Source: Nakamurella sp. PAMC28650 (lineage in GTDB: Bacteria; Actinomycetota; Actinomycetes; Mycobacteriales; Nakamurellaceae). From it: 64,000 nt of DNA. Location of the stretch: assembly GCF_014303395.1 (NCBI RefSeq), contig NZ_CP060298.1, forward strand, positions 3,305,001 through 3,369,000, given 5' to 3'. The translations under genes and the position numbers were made by a program. Shown here one piece after another: positions 9,254 through 16,982 of this stretch (positions within the stretch are counted from its first letter, which is position 1; every line of letters begins with the position of its first letter). Below the pieces are notes generated by a model. The model saw only the letters and a program-made list of their open reading frames with translations, was not told the DNA's origin and did no database searches.

Positions 9254-10113
9254 TCGCTGCGCTCCCCGGAACGTCCGCGCATCGCGCGGCCGTGCTGGGA
9301 TCGCCCGTCGCCCATTCCCTCTCCCCGGCCCTGCATCTGGCCGGTTTCGCGGCCGCCGGCCTGACCGGATGGACCTACTCCAGGATCGAGTGCGATGCGG
9401 TGGCCCTGCCCGGCCTGGTGGCCGCGGCCGGGCCGGAGTGGGCCGGCTTCTCGGTGACGATGCCCGGCAAGGAGGCGGCGGCGGCGGCGGCCGACGTCCG
9501 GAGCGCGCGCGTCGACCTCCTGGGGGTCGCCAACACGTTGTGGCACGGGCCGAAGGGTTGGCACGCCGAGAACACCGACGTGGACGGCGTCTGCGGCGCC
9601 CTTGGCGCGGCCGGGGTCGCGCCGCACCGGGTCCTGGTCCTCGGCGGCGGGGGCACCGCCCGATCGGTCGTCGCGGCCCTGGCCGAACTGCACGTCGAGG
9701 AACTGGTCCTGGCCGGCCGCCGGCCGCAGAGCACGTGGGCCTGCGTCGAACTGGCCCGCCGGGTCGGTCTGCCGGTGACGGCGTCCGACCTCGAACCGGC
9801 GAACGTCGCGCGGGTGGCCGCCGAGGTGGATCTGGTGGTCTCCACCGTTCCGGCCGGCGCGGCCGATCACCTGGCCGCGGTGCTGGCCGGGGTACCGGCC
9901 CTGCTCGATGTGCTCTACCACCCGTGGCCGACTCCGCTGGCGGCCGCCTCGGTGCCGGGGCGCACGACGGTGACGGGGCTGGACATGTTGCTGCACCAGT
10001 CCTTTCGCCAGTTCGAGCTGTTCACCGGGCGCCCGGCGCCCATGGTCGAGATGCGGGCCGGGCTCCAACTGGCGAGCGGGGCCGGACTACCCCTGCCGAT
10101 CGGTGCGAGATGA
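9250..10113 (+). CDS. aroE: Shikimate dehydrogenase
   Basis: The 287-residue enzyme performs the NADPH-dependent reduction of 3-dehydroshikimate in aromatic amino-acid synthesis, the pathway that begins with aroG elsewhere in this window. Shikimate-binding SHSLSP lies at about residues 19-24 (GSPVAHSLSPAL), the catalytic Lys in MPGKE at about 73, the catalytic Asp in NTDVDG at about 109, and the nucleotide-binding loop GGGGTARSV at about 134. Length is normal. The ATG overlaps the mltG TGA, so the gene is coupled to the cell-wall gene rather than to other aro genes. Confidence 0.95.
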   Translation: MIAALPGTSAHRAAVLGSPVAHSLSPALHLAGFAAAGLTGWTYSRIECDAVALPGLVAAAGPEWAGFSVTMPGKEAAAAAADVRSARVDLLGVANTLWHGPKGWHAENTDVDGVCGALGAAGVAPHRVLVLGGGGTARSVVAALAELHVEELVLAGRRPQSTWACVELARRVGLPVTASDLEPANVARVAAEVDLVVSTVPAGAADHLAAVLAGVPALLDVLYHPWPTPLAAASVPGRTTVTGLDMLLHQSFRQFELFTGRPAPMVEMRAGLQLASGAGLPLPIGAR

Positions 10114-10648
10114 CGTGGAACTGAAAACCCTCCGGCTGATCGTGGCGCTCGGCGCTGTGCTCGCATCGGCGGGCTGCATGATCGCGTCGCTGCTGACCTG
10201 GATCTCGCTGTCCGACGGAACCGGTGGCACCACGTCGATCTCGGGTTGGGGCGGCATCACCGGCGGTCAGATCGACGGGCAGAACATCAACGATGCGATG
10301 GCCGGTTTCGCCACCTACCGGCCCGGTGCGCTCTCCGTCGTGATCGGCGGGCTCGCCCTGCTGGCCGCCTTCGGCATCGCCCTGGTCGCCAGGGGGGACA
10401 AGCCACACCGCATCCCGGCGGCGGTGCTCTCCCTGTGCGGACTGGGTGGTCTGGCCTGGGGCATCTTCCGGGGGGTTTCGCCGGGTGACCTGGCCGGCGT
10501 GCTCGGTTCCGGAGAGGGATCCAGTGGTCCCGGTCCGTGGCTGACCGCGGGTTGCTCGCTGTTCCTGCTCGCCGGAGCGGTGGCGGTCTTCACCGGTGTG
10601 CTCGACCCGCCGCCGCCGGTCCGTCGCCGGGGGATCCAACCGCGCTGA
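10103..10648 (+). CDS. Integral membrane protein of unknown function
   Basis: The protein of up to 181 residues has four hydrophobic segments at about residues 10-32, 75-95, 105-125 and 148-168, with a Gly/Ser/Thr-rich loop between the first two and a short Pro/Arg-rich tail. I do not recognise a family. GTG at 10103 overlaps the aroE end by 11 bp; a second GTG at 10115, just after the aroE stop, is an equally good start and would shorten the product by four residues. Tight spacing implies the same operon as aroE. A role in the membrane can be inferred only from hydropathy. Confidence 0.65.
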   Translation: MRDDVELKTLRLIVALGAVLASAGCMIASLLTWISLSDGTGGTTSISGWGGITGGQIDGQNINDAMAGFATYRPGALSVVIGGLALLAAFGIALVARGDKPHRIPAAVLSLCGLGGLAWGIFRGVSPGDLAGVLGSGEGSSGPGPWLTAGCSLFLLAGAVAVFTGVLDPPPPVRRRGIQPR

Positions 10649-10699
10649 GGTTGTGGACAGTTCCGCCGGGCCGGCCGCCGATCGTGCGAAGGTGGGTGG

Positions 10700-11332
10700 A
10701 TGCGGGGGGTCGAGGTTCTGGTGACAGCGCTGACGGTGTCGGGCGGCGCGGTGGCCGGCGCCCTGGTGCGCCGACTGCTGGGACGGTTGCGGCGCGGGGT
10801 GGTCCTGCCAGCGGGCCCCACCGAGGTCGCCGCTGCCCTGGTCGCCGGACTGTCGGTCGTGATGGCCTGGGGCAGACCGACCCTGGCGCTGGTCCTGCTG
10901 GCCGGGCTGCTGCTGGTCGCGCTCTCCGGCGTCGACCTGGTGCACCACCGACTGCCCGACGCGATCACCCGGCCCGCCCTGCCGGTGGCGGCGCTGACCG
11001 TGGTCCTCACCCATCTCCTCGCGCCGTACTCGGGATCTGCGCTGCGGTCCTTGGTGTCCGGCGCACTGCTGTGGATGCTGTTCGCGGCGCTGGCGCGCCT
11101 CTCGTCGGCGTGGATGGGGCGCGGCGACGTCAAGCTGATCCCCACCCTGGGACTGCTGCTGGGCTACGTGTCGGCATCCTCGGTGGTGCTGGGCCTCGCG
11201 GTGGCGTTCGGGCTCGGATCGGTCCTGTCGCTGGCGGCGGTGGTGGCCGGCCGGCTGCGGATGAGGTCGGCGATCCCCCTCGGGCCCTACCTGCTGTTCG
11301 GGACGTGGGCCGTACTACTGGTGGGAGTGTAG
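10700..11332 (+). CDS. Prepilin peptidase, A24 family, without the methylase domain
   Basis: The 210-residue membrane protein carries both aspartate motifs of type IV prepilin peptidases: GVDLVHHRLPDAI (catalytic Asp, about residue 77) and GRGDVKL (GxGD, about 139). Hydrophobic helices surround both. The family cleaves the leader of prepilins and type II secretion pseudopilins at the inner face of the membrane. Classical PilD enzymes are about 280 residues with a cysteine-rich methyltransferase domain; that domain is absent, as in many actinobacterial tad/flp-type peptidases. No pilin gene lies nearby in the window. Its last 46 bp overlap the convergent metallophosphoesterase gene. Confidence 0.85.
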   Translation: MRGVEVLVTALTVSGGAVAGALVRRLLGRLRRGVVLPAGPTEVAAALVAGLSVVMAWGRPTLALVLLAGLLLVALSGVDLVHHRLPDAITRPALPVAALTVVLTHLLAPYSGSALRSLVSGALLWMLFAALARLSSAWMGRGDVKLIPTLGLLLGYVSASSVVLGLAVAFGLGSVLSLAAVVAGRLRMRSAIPLGPYLLFGTWAVLLVGV

Positions 11333-12228
11333 ATCGGATGGGCGGCAATCACTGCGGCGCAGCCGGTTTCATCCAGGTGGAAGATCTCCGGTGTGTCGTC
11401 CACCGGAACGACCGAGACGCTCACCGTGCCGTCCGGGAACAGTCGCACCAGGTTGAACCCGGCCGCACCGTAGGTGCGTTCGTGGCCGGGCGGGGCCAGC
11501 GGATCGGTCCGGATCGCGGTGGACGGGGCGATGGCGACCGGAACGCCGCCGACGAGGCCGGAGCCGGCCAGGTGGTGGTGGCCCGCCAGGATGATCCGGG
11601 TGTCGCTACCGGCGACGGCCTCGGCCAGTGCGGCCCGGGACCGGCGGTCCAGTGCGAAATACGTCAGCAGCGGTGACGGAGGTGGCAGGGGCGCATGATG
11701 CAGCACCACCATCGAGCCGCCCGGGTAGGGCTGGTCCAGCTCGGCGGCCAGTTCGGCCAGGTGCCCGGGTTCCAGCACGCCGTGACCGGCCCCCACCACC
11801 GTGGAGTCCAGCACCAGGATGCGGACGCCGGCCAGTCGGTGCACCTGCAGGATGGGTCCCTCCCGCCCCGGCTCGCCGAGCAACTCCGCGTGGAAGACGG
11901 CCCTGACGTCGTGGTTGCCGGTGGCGTAGACCACCTGTGGCGCCAGCGGTGCCAGCACGGCGCGCAGGTGGCGGTAGGCATCCGGATCGCCGGAATCGGT
12001 GAGATCACCGGACACCACGATGATGTCGGGTGCCCGTCCCTGCGCGCGGGCCCTGGCCAGGGCGTCGGTGACCCTGGCCAGCGCGGCCGCCGGGTCGATG
12101 ACGCCGTTGTACAGCACGCCGGTACTGGTCAGATGGGTGTCCGACAGGTGGGCGACGACCAGGTCGGGCACCTCGGCGGGCAGACCGTCCGGCGTGGGAA
12201 GTGCTGCGGCGTCGAACGAGTGGCTCAT
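11287..12228 (-). CDS. Class III (CpdA/Icc-like) metallophosphoesterase
   Basis: The 313-residue cytosolic protein has the calcineurin-like metal-binding series: LSDTHL (about residues 28-33), GDLTDSGD (about 76), ATGNHD (about 103), HHAP (about 180) and AGHHH (about 213). This set and the length fit the CpdA/Rv0805 group of cyclic-nucleotide phosphodiesterases, though substrate cannot be read from sequence. A Shine-Dalgarno GGAGG precedes the ATG. The start overlaps the stop of the HAD gene (ATGA), so the two are co-translated. The 3' end overlaps the convergent prepilin peptidase by 46 bp. Confidence 0.88.
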   Translation of the reverse strand: MSHSFDAAALPTPDGLPAEVPDLVVAHLSDTHLTSTGVLYNGVIDPAAALARVTDALARARAQGRAPDIIVVSGDLTDSGDPDAYRHLRAVLAPLAPQVVYATGNHDVRAVFHAELLGEPGREGPILQVHRLAGVRILVLDSTVVGAGHGVLEPGHLAELAAELDQPYPGGSMVVLHHAPLPPPSPLLTYFALDRRSRAALAEAVAGSDTRIILAGHHHLAGSGLVGGVPVAIAPSTAIRTDPLAPPGHERTYGAAGFNLVRLFPDGTVSVSVVPVDDTPEIFHLDETGCAAVIAAHPIYTPTSSTAHVPNSR

Positions 12229-12956
12229 CGCGCTCCTCCGTAGCGATCCGCCCAGTTCCTGATGCCGGGAACGAGCGAGGCGAGATCTGCGGCGCGCAGG
12301 GTCGGCGTACCGTCGCCTCGACCGAAGCGGTCGACCAGAGCGGTCTCCGCCCCCCGTCGGTGCGCATCGGCGAGATCGGAGCGCCAGCGGTCGCCGACCA
12401 CCATCATCCGCCGGGGGTCCTGGCCCGCGCCGATCCGGTGCAGGGTGGCGTCGATGATGGCCGGCATGGCGGCGGGCTTGTCGACCGCGGTGATGACCTG
12501 GTGGATCCGGCCGGCCACCCCGATCGCCTCGAGCACCTCCGCGACACCCACCTCGGCGTTCGTCACGACCATCACATGGGTCGTGTGCAGGCTCTCCAGG
12601 AGTCCCAGAAGTCCGTCCGGCGCTTCCAGTGCGAAGGCGGATCCGGCCAGGTCAGCGCGCGCCGCCCGATGTGCGGCTGCCACCCGGTCCGGGGTGAGAC
12701 CAGCGGCGGCGGCAAGGATTTCGACTGCGTCGTCGCCGTCCTGGGCGGCGCCGAGGTCGACCAGGCGATCACCGGCCGACTTGCCCTCCAGGAAATACCG
12801 GACGTTGTCGATCAGGTGGGTGGCGCCGCGGTCGGAGAGCTGCTCTGCGCAATGCCGGGCGAACGCAAGAATCGGCAGGTCACCCACGTACAGCGTCCCG
12901 TCGAGATCGAACAGCAGCGCCGTGGAGGCCACTCGTCCGGACGGGGCAGTGGGCAC
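12225..12956 (-). CDS. HAD-family hydrolase
   Basis: The 243-residue product is a haloacid-dehalogenase phosphatase. Motif I FDLDGTLY (nucleophile Asp) is at about residues 15-22, motif II VVTNAE at about 117, the motif III Lys in DKPA at about 145, and motif IV VVGDRWRSDLADA at about 177-189. The cap between motifs I and II is of the helical C1 type. The natural substrate is unknown; small phosphorylated metabolites are typical. GTG at 12956 is chosen because a -10 box TACGAT ends 6 nt upstream and no ribosome binding site is seen, indicating a leaderless mRNA. It is coupled to the metallophosphoesterase by a 4-bp overlap. Confidence 0.85.
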   Translation of the reverse strand: MPTAPSGRVASTALLFDLDGTLYVGDLPILAFARHCAEQLSDRGATHLIDNVRYFLEGKSAGDRLVDLGAAQDGDDAVEILAAAAGLTPDRVAAAHRAARADLAGSAFALEAPDGLLGLLESLHTTHVMVVTNAEVGVAEVLEAIGVAGRIHQVITAVDKPAAMPAIIDATLHRIGAGQDPRRMMVVGDRWRSDLADAHRRGAETALVDRFGRGDGTPTLRAADLASLVPGIRNWADRYGGAR

Positions 12957-12962
12957 CTGCCG

Positions 12963-12968
12963 ATCGTA
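12963..12968 (-). promoter_or_regulatory. -10 element for the leaderless HAD gene
   Basis: On the minus strand TACGAT is followed by 6 nt and then the GTG start at 12956. It falls in the 23-bp gap after, and the tail of, the GlsB-type gene, so the HAD/phosphoesterase pair can be transcribed independently of that gene. Confidence 0.45.
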
Positions 12969-12979
12969 GAGCGTGTGGA

Positions 12980-13258
12980 TCAGACCCTGGAGCGGGACCT
13001 GCTGCCGAACCTGATCCACAGCAGCAGCACGATGATGGCGCCGATGATGGATCCGATGATGCCGGACGGCTGGAAGAAGCCGTTCTGGGCATCCTTGTGG
13101 AAGAGCAGGTAGCCGAGGAAGCCACCGACGAACGATCCGACGATGCCGATCACGATGGTCGCCGGGATGGACAGGTTCTGCTTGCCCGGTACGACCAGAC
13201 GGGCGATGGCGCCGGCGATCAGGCCGATCACGATCAGGCTGATGATGAGTCCGAGCAT
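12980..13258 (-). CDS. GlsB/YeaQ/YmgE-family stress-type membrane protein
   Basis: The 92-residue protein has three hydrophobic helices (about residues 2-20, 31-52 and 63-83). It shows the Gly-rich family pattern GLIISLIVIGLIAGAIARL and GIVGSFVGGFLGYLLF, typical of the transglycosylase-associated (GlsB/YeaQ) family. These small membrane proteins are often stress-induced; their molecular function is unknown. ATG at 13258 has a good AGGGAGA ribosome binding site, unlike its leaderless neighbours. Translation upstream of this ATG does not resemble the family. Confidence 0.85.
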   Translation of the reverse strand: MLGLIISLIVIGLIAGAIARLVVPGKQNLSIPATIVIGIVGSFVGGFLGYLLFHKDAQNGFFQPSGIIGSIIGAIIVLLLWIRFGSRSRSRV

Positions 13259-13418
13259 TGGTGTGATTCTCCCTGGGTGGGTCGGTGCAGAGTATTTCTC
13301 CGAGCGACAGGTGCCCGACCCGGACCTCGCCAAACATTCCAGGCGGCGGCCTGTCGCCGAAATGGTCTTTCCATCCCGTTTTACCGTCTCTTTCACCTGA
13401 TCGGTGCATTCCGATGGC

Positions 13419-14303
13419 TCAGTCCAGGTACTGCCCGTCCACGAGCATCTCGGCGATCCGGTCCAGGACGGTCTCGTCGCCGGCAAAGGTCTTCGTCGAC
13501 CGCGGCCAGTGGATGACCAGGTCGGTGAAGCCCAGGGCCCTGGCGCGGACCGCCGCCGCGGTGAACGAACCCGGATCGGTGAACGAGTAGCCCGGGGCGG
13601 CGTCCAACGAGAGGTACCGGCTGATCAGTGCGGGGTCGCGACCGATCTCCACCGCCGCAGCCTCGAAGGTCGTCACCAGGGACGCGAGCCGTTCCCACCA
13701 CGCGTCGGCCGTGAGGTCGCCGTCGGGTCCGGTGGTGGCCCACCCGTCATGGCCGGCCGCCAACCGGACGGATCTCGGTCCGCTCCCGGCCATCACCAAC
13801 GGGATGCGCGCCCGTGATCCCGACGGGACCATGCGCGCCCGCTCGGCCGTGAAGTACTTGCCCTTCCAGCTGGTCTCGGGCTGCCGGAGCAGCAGGTCGG
13901 TGAGCGCGAGGAATTCCGTCAGACGGTCGACCCGCTCCTTCGGTGGCAGGTTCTCCCGGCCGAGCACGGCGGAGTCCCAGCCGAGGCCGCCCGCTCCGAT
14001 GGCCGCGATCAACCGGCCGTCACCGCCCGCGATGTCGTCGAGGGACATCAGTTCCTTGGCGAAGGTCACGGGATGACGGAAGTTCGGCGAGATCACCCAG
14101 GTTCCGAGTTTCAGCGTCGAGGTGGCGCCGGCGGCGACCGCCAGGGTCGTGACGGTCGCGTACCAGGGCTCGTCGGCGAGGTCCCGCCAGGCCAGATGGT
14201 CGTACGTCCAGCCATGGGCGAACCCCCGGTCCTCGAGTGATTTCCAGCGTCTCCTCGTTTCGACGGCCGGGAACTGGGGCAACACAACAACGCCTACTCG
14301 CAT
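13419..14303 (-). CDS. LLM-class flavin/F420-dependent oxidoreductase
   Basis: The 294-residue protein is a luciferase-like TIM-barrel oxidoreductase. It begins MRVGVVVLPQFPAVETRRRW, carries TYDHLAWRDL (about residues 33-42), the family block KLGTWVISPNFRHPVTFAKEL (about 64-84, in part) and IPLVMAGSGPRSVRLAAGHDG (about 165, in part). Actinobacterial members use F420 or FMN; cofactor and substrate cannot be assigned from sequence alone. ATG at 14303 has TAGGTT 8 nt upstream and no clear ribosome binding site. It is divergent from the aldo/keto reductase, with about 80 bp between the starts. Confidence 0.85.
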   Translation of the reverse strand: MRVGVVVLPQFPAVETRRRWKSLEDRGFAHGWTYDHLAWRDLADEPWYATVTTLAVAAGATSTLKLGTWVISPNFRHPVTFAKELMSLDDIAGGDGRLIAAIGAGGLGWDSAVLGRENLPPKERVDRLTEFLALTDLLLRQPETSWKGKYFTAERARMVPSGSRARIPLVMAGSGPRSVRLAAGHDGWATTGPDGDLTADAWWERLASLVTTFEAAAVEIGRDPALISRYLSLDAAPGYSFTDPGSFTAAAVRARALGFTDLVIHWPRSTKTFAGDETVLDRIAEMLVDGQYLD

Positions 14304-14340
14304 GGGACAAGAACCTACCCGGCGGGCCGGGCCCGTTCAG

Positions 14341-14346
14341 TACGAT
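14341..14346 (+). promoter_or_regulatory. -10 element for the aldo/keto reductase gene
   Basis: TACGAT lies 36 nt before the ATG. The resulting short leader carries AGGAG at 14371-14375, so this is a conventional leadered promoter, in contrast to the many leaderless ones nearby. Confidence 0.4.
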
Positions 14347-14382
14347 GGACATACAAAACTGGACCCACCGAGGAGATCAAAG

Positions 14383-15219
14383 ATGGTTGCAGTACCGAAC
14401 GTGCTTCTGAACAACGGCGTGGAGATCCCGCAGCTGGGGTTCGGTGTCTTCCAGATCGACCCGTCGGAGACCGCCGACGCCGTGTCCAAGGCCTTCGAGA
14501 TCGGCTACCGGCACATCGACACCGCCCAGATGTACGGGAACGAGAAGGGGGTCGGGCAGGCCTTCGCGAAGTCCGGTCTCGATCGCTCCGAGGTGTTCAT
14601 CACCAGCAAGCTGAACAACAACCAGCTCGGCCACGACGCAGCGCTGACCGCCTTCGACAAGACCCTGGCCGATCTCGGCCTCGAGAAGGTCGACCTGTTC
14701 CTGATCCACTGGCCACTGCCCACCAAGCGCGACTTCGTCGAGACCTGGAAGGCGTTCGAGGAGATCTACCGCGACGGGCGTGCGCGCTCGATCGGCGTCT
14801 CCAACTTCCAGCCGCACCACCTGCGCCGCCTGCACGAGGAGACGACCATCCCGCCGGCCGTCAACCAGATCGAGGTGCATCCCTACCTGACGCAGGAGGA
14901 ACTGCGTGCCTTCGACGACGAGCACGGGATCGCCACCGAGGCCTGGTCGCCCATCGCCCAGGGCAAGGTGCTGGACGACCCGACCATCGTTGCGATCGCG
15001 AAGGAACACGGCAAGACGCCCGCCCAGGTCGTGCTCCGCTGGCACATCCAGCACGGCAGCATCGTCTTCCCGAAGTCGGTGACCGAGTCCCGGATGAAGG
15101 AGAACTTCGAGATCTTCGACTTCGAGCTCCCGGTGTCGGACATGGGCTCCATCTCGGCACTCAACAAGGACGAGCGCACCGGTCCAGACCCGGACGTCTT
15201 CGACTACATCCCGGCGTAG
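14383..15219 (+). CDS. Aldo/keto reductase (AKR5-like, 2,5-diketo-D-gluconate reductase type)
   Basis: The 278-residue NADPH-dependent carbonyl reductase has the full catalytic tetrad: Asp and Tyr in HIDTAQMYGNE (about residues 46-56), Lys in TSKL (about 80), and His in LIHWPLP (about 113). The C-terminal cofactor block VFPKSVTESRMKEN is also present. The closest recognised group is the DkgA/AKR5C reductases of aldehydes and diketones. ATG at 14383 has AGGAG 8 nt upstream. A strong hairpin follows the gene, and it is divergent from the LLM oxidoreductase. Confidence 0.92.
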   Translation: MVAVPNVLLNNGVEIPQLGFGVFQIDPSETADAVSKAFEIGYRHIDTAQMYGNEKGVGQAFAKSGLDRSEVFITSKLNNNQLGHDAALTAFDKTLADLGLEKVDLFLIHWPLPTKRDFVETWKAFEEIYRDGRARSIGVSNFQPHHLRRLHEETTIPPAVNQIEVHPYLTQEELRAFDDEHGIATEAWSPIAQGKVLDDPTIVAIAKEHGKTPAQVVLRWHIQHGSIVFPKSVTESRMKENFEIFDFELPVSDMGSISALNKDERTGPDPDVFDYIPA

Positions 15220-15231
15220 TCTCCGGAACCA

Positions 15232-15265
15232 GGAAGGGCCCGCTGCCTCGGCAGCGGGCCCTTCC
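15232..15265. terminator. Bidirectional terminator hairpin between aldo/keto reductase and def
   Basis: A perfect 16-bp inverted repeat (arms 15232-15247 and 15250-15265) with a 2-nt centre lies between the convergent genes. The arm reads GGAAGGGCCCGCTGCC. Only a short T-poor tail follows, so it may act in both directions with Rho-independent or transcript-stabilising function. Confidence 0.75.
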
Positions 15266-15286
15266 TCGTCCGGTCGTCCTGATTGC

Positions 15287-15910
15287 CTAGAAACCCAGTG
15301 CCACCCGTGCGTCCTGCGGTGTCGGACCGGCCCACCGGGTCAGGTACTCCTGCGTACCGGCCAGTGACCTGGTGAAGGCCTTGTCGAGGTAGAGGATCCC
15401 GGCCAGGTGGTCGGTCTCGTGGGCGACGATGCGGGCCGCCCAGCCGGTGACCACCTCGTCGATGGCCGTCCTGCTCTCGTCGAGAGCCCGTAACCGGACG
15501 GCACTCGGCCGTTCCACCACCGCCTGGTAACCCGGCACCGAAAGGCAGCCCTCGTAGAACGCGGCCACCCCGTCGTCGACGGGCGTGTACGACGGATTGA
15601 CCAGCACCCGGAACGGCACCGGCACCCGGTCACGGATCTGCGCCACCTCGGCGGGCAGACCCGCCAGATCCTCGATGACGGCCAGCTGGACCCCCAGGCC
15701 GATCTGGGGCGATGCGAGGCCGACACCCGGTGCAGCCAGCATGCTCTCGCGCATCGCGACGATCAGTTCGGCGAACAGGTCCGACGGGAGGCTGAAGTCG
15801 TAGGGCTCGGCCCGGTGGCGCAGCACGGGGTGGCCGGCCGAGACGATGGGCAGGGGACGTGGTCCGGCCAGGAGCTTCTGGACCTGATCGATGAGCAGCA
15901 CACCGGACAC
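15287..15910 (-). CDS. def: Peptide deformylase
   Basis: The 207-residue metalloenzyme removes the N-formyl group from nascent proteins. All three signature motifs are present: GVGLASPQIG (motif 1, about residues 64-73), EGCLSVPGY (motif 2 with the metal-binding Cys, about 121-129), and HETDHLAG (motif 3 HExxH, about 164-171). It is slightly longer than the usual 165-190 residues because of the N-terminus. GTG at 15910 sits 1 nt after the stop of the GH76 gene; a second GTG at 15903 is possible. It is the last gene of a minus-strand run of phosphatase, SURF1, GH76 and def. Confidence 0.95.
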   Translation of the reverse strand: MSGVLLIDQVQKLLAGPRPLPIVSAGHPVLRHRAEPYDFSLPSDLFAELIVAMRESMLAAPGVGLASPQIGLGVQLAVIEDLAGLPAEVAQIRDRVPVPFRVLVNPSYTPVDDGVAAFYEGCLSVPGYQAVVERPSAVRLRALDESRTAIDEVVTGWAARIVAHETDHLAGILYLDKAFTRSLAGTQEYLTRWAGPTPQDARVALGF

Positions 15911-15911
15911 G

Positions 15912-16979
15912 TTAGTCGGCCCGCTCCAGCAGCGCGGCCGCCTCGAGCAGCATCCATCCCGAGAGTTGTACGGACAGATCACATTCGGGCCGGGACGAGG
16001 CTCCCGGCCCGGTACGCCCCGGCCGCTGCGCCGGCCTGGTCCAGTCGGCTCCGAACAGCGGGCCGTGCTGAGCATCGACCCGGTGTTCCCAGGCCGCGGC
16101 GGCCGAGCCCGTGACGAGTGCGCCCGCCGTGGATCTGGCCCGGCGGTCGGCGCGGTCGGCGCCCGGCAGCCGGGTGGACACCAGGGCCAGATAGCGGGCC
16201 AGGATCCCGGTGAACAGCCCGCCATCACCCCCGCCGTGACCGATCAGTACTCCGCCGGAGGTCATCTCGGCGGCCACCGCCGCCACGAGCCGATGGACCC
16301 TGGCCCGGTCGCCGCCCGACACGGCGAGCTCCACCTCGAGTCCGAGGACAGCCCCCTGGTTGTACGTGTAGAAGACGGGCTTCAGATCCTCACCGGGATG
16401 GAAGCCATCGGCGATCAGGTCGCTGCCGGGGGTGCGCAGGTGGCTATCGATCCAGTCGGCCATCTGCCGGGCTCGCCGGGTGAAACCGCTGCGGGCCAAC
16501 AGGATCGCCGCCGGGGCATTGGCGGGGGAGTTGTAGAACTCGTCCCCGCGGCGCCAGGGGATGCCCCCCACCGGCGGGTTCCACGCGTCCAGGATGGCGG
16601 TCACGGGTGCCCGGACGCTCCGCGGGTCGACGCCCAGCGGGACGGCGCGCTGCAGGGCCAGACCGATCCAGGCCATGTCGTCGTAGTAGTCGTTGGTGTA
16701 CCGGCCGAGATTGCGCAGCCGGATGGCCCGCGCGAGGCCGGCCACCCTCCGGGTGCGCACCTCACCCGGGGAACGCATCCAGGCGTCCACGGCACAGTCC
16801 AGCAGGTGCGCCTGCCACCAGAGGTGCCACGTCAGGAACAGGCGGTGCCCGGGATCGAACGGCCAGCCGACCACGCCGAGCGCCGTCCCGGGAAGACCCA
16901 GGAGCCGCCGAGCGTGCCGGCCCCACACCGCCTCTTCGGCGGCGGTGGCGCGCTCCTGCCAGATCTGCGGCCCGGCCAA
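15912..16979 (-). CDS. Glycoside hydrolase family 76 protein
   Basis: The 355-residue protein has the GH76 (alpha-1,6-mannanase) pattern. The paired Asp motif YYDDMAWIGLAL lies at about residues 99-110, GGIPWRRGDEFYNSPANAPA at about 139-158, and YTYNQGAVLG at about 205. The paired Asp is the catalytic centre in this family, which cleaves alpha-1,6-mannan. There is no signal peptide, so the protein looks cytoplasmic, which is unusual for a mannan-degrading enzyme; a role on mannan intermediates is only an inference. The TTG start is 3 nt after the SURF1 stop, which suggests coupling. Confidence 0.85.
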   Translation of the reverse strand: MAGPQIWQERATAAEEAVWGRHARRLLGLPGTALGVVGWPFDPGHRLFLTWHLWWQAHLLDCAVDAWMRSPGEVRTRRVAGLARAIRLRNLGRYTNDYYDDMAWIGLALQRAVPLGVDPRSVRAPVTAILDAWNPPVGGIPWRRGDEFYNSPANAPAAILLARSGFTRRARQMADWIDSHLRTPGSDLIADGFHPGEDLKPVFYTYNQGAVLGLEVELAVSGGDRARVHRLVAAVAAEMTSGGVLIGHGGGDGGLFTGILARYLALVSTRLPGADRADRRARSTAGALVTGSAAAAWEHRVDAQHGPLFGADWTRPAQRPGRTGPGASSRPECDLSVQLSGWMLLEAAALLERAD

Positions 16980-16982
16980 CGG

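Noticed and set aside
8194..10113. A 639-codon plus-strand frame across mltG and aroE
   Set aside because: The first two thirds are a shadow of mltG; only the aroE part from 9250 shows family motifs.
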